From contig CM074814.1 of assembly GCA_037447605.1 (NCBI GenBank), positions 1,153,654 through 1,203,827 on the forward strand: 50,174 nt of DNA. The letters are read 5' to 3'. The notes under the pieces are model-generated. The model was not told where the DNA came from. It worked only from the letters and a program-made list of their open reading frames with translations, and searched no databases. Source of the DNA: Zygnema circumcarinatum (lineage: Eukaryota > Streptophyta > Zygnematophyceae > Zygnematales > Zygnemataceae). Both the position numbers and the translations under genes were made by a program. Every line of letters starts with the position of its first letter. The stretch's first letter is position 1. This document shows positions 49,357 to 50,174 of this stretch, in pieces.

Positions 49357-50174
49357 AAATGATATAGCGGCCCCACTTTTTGGATATCGGCGCCCCCTTT
49401 TGGGAAAAAATGTACTTTTTTTTTTGGCTAATCAACCCCCCCACTTGGATCTTTCGGGAGGAGAGATCTTGTAGACAATCGGATCCCGCGCCTCGCGCGC
49501 AGGATCCGACCGTGCACCGACGTACGGAGCCGCGCATCGCGGCGTGGCCCGCGGGATGCGGCGAGCCTACGGAAACGTTGTCCTCACCTGACCCGTTTGG
49601 GTCAGAGGTTGCCACGTGGCAGTCTGCCATTGAACAGCCCTGCTGCCGGTCCAGAATTGCCGATACAGTGGACCCCCATATTTTCCACCTTGTACAGTGC
49701 GTCCCCAAGAAATTCGCCCCGATTTTGCCGAAACCACCTTTTTGTACGGTAACTCAATGTTAACGTATTAGGGGTGTTAACCTAACCTGACCTATTCTCC
49801 AATTCAAAATCTGTTAATCGAAACGGATTTCAAACATGGGTCACGCTTTTACGCTGTACGGTAAAAACGAATAAAATCTCTAAGTCGTACGGTATACGTA
49901 CGGCACCAATAGGAGCTCGTGTATCTAAATCACGGTACGATACGATACGATACGATACGTACGAACAGACATGAACTCTAACATAATACCGCTCGCCTAT
50001 TGGTAACACGGACCTTATATTTGCAAATTACAATATTTTCGCCGCATCTCGCGGGCCACGCCGCGATGCGCGGCGCCGTACGTCGGTGCACAGTCGGATC
50101 CTGCGCGCGAGGCGCGGGGTCCGATTGTCTACAAGATCTCTCCTCCCGAAAGATCCAAGGGGGGGGGGGGGGGG
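49357..50174. mobile_element. Second foldback transposon, right end cut by the window
   Basis: The block from ACTTGGATCTTTCGG at about 49441 to CGCGGGATGCGGCGA at 49563 returns inverted at about 50040-50160 (TCGCCGCATCTCGCGGGCC to CGAAAGATCCAAGG). The inner sequence is about 475 bases and contains several GTACGG and GATAC repeats. The start AATGATATAGCGGCCCC followed by ACTTTTTGGATATC resembles the terminus of the 4524-5472 element (GTGATATTTCCACCCC, TTTTTTGGATCC), suggesting one superfamily. The window ends in 16 G, matching a C run at about 49434-49440 in the left arm. No transposase is seen. Confidence 0.75.

Overview
This window is nuclear DNA of a green plant or streptophyte alga. The genes are split by many GT-AG introns. 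Plastid- and mitochondrion-targeted enzymes carry transit-like leaders. There is a class A heat-shock factor of plant type and a telomere-type (TTTAGGG) stretch in one intron. Long introns, abundant GA/CT microsatellites and foldback transposons suit a bryophyte, lycophyte or charophyte better than a compact genome, but the species cannot be fixed from sequence alone. I rebuilt the genes by hand, requiring matching splice phase and protein-family continuity at each junction. Most ORFs in the window are shadows of these genes or of simple repeats.

Layout. 1-4255 (-): plant O-fucosyltransferase-family gene, its 3' part beyond the left edge, with introns full of polypurine/polypyrimidine tracts. 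4524-7266: transposon cluster made of a 949-bp foldback element with an 8-bp target duplication, a lone arm of the same family, a decayed non-LTR reverse-transcriptase fragment and a 31-bp minisatellite. 7981-12306 (-): UBC23/UBE2O-type E2 enzyme. 13560-19929 (-): RCC2-like beta-propeller protein in 16 exons. 20299-23268 (+): NDUFAF6-like complex I assembly factor. 24311-27938 (-): 3-isopropylmalate dehydrogenase. 28770-30532 (+): acetylornithine aminotransferase. 31176-37887 (-): MRE11. 38490-41311 (+): NAD-isocitrate dehydrogenase. 42678-44708 (+): class A HSF. 46265-48594 (-): CWC15 spliceosome protein. 49046-50174: a hairpin repeat, then a second foldback element cut by the window end.

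The genes are mostly unrelated housekeeping genes and do not form one pathway. Three pairs are divergent over short shared 5' regions: RCC2/NDUFAF6 (369 bp between start codons), IPMDH/acetylornithine aminotransferase (831 bp) and MRE11/IDH (602 bp). The middle pair joins leucine and arginine synthesis, both plastid pathways. I found no clearly novel biological system. The strongest unusual signals are the foldback family, the two hairpin-prone repeat arrays, two GC-AG introns and the minisatellite fused to the retroelement tail.
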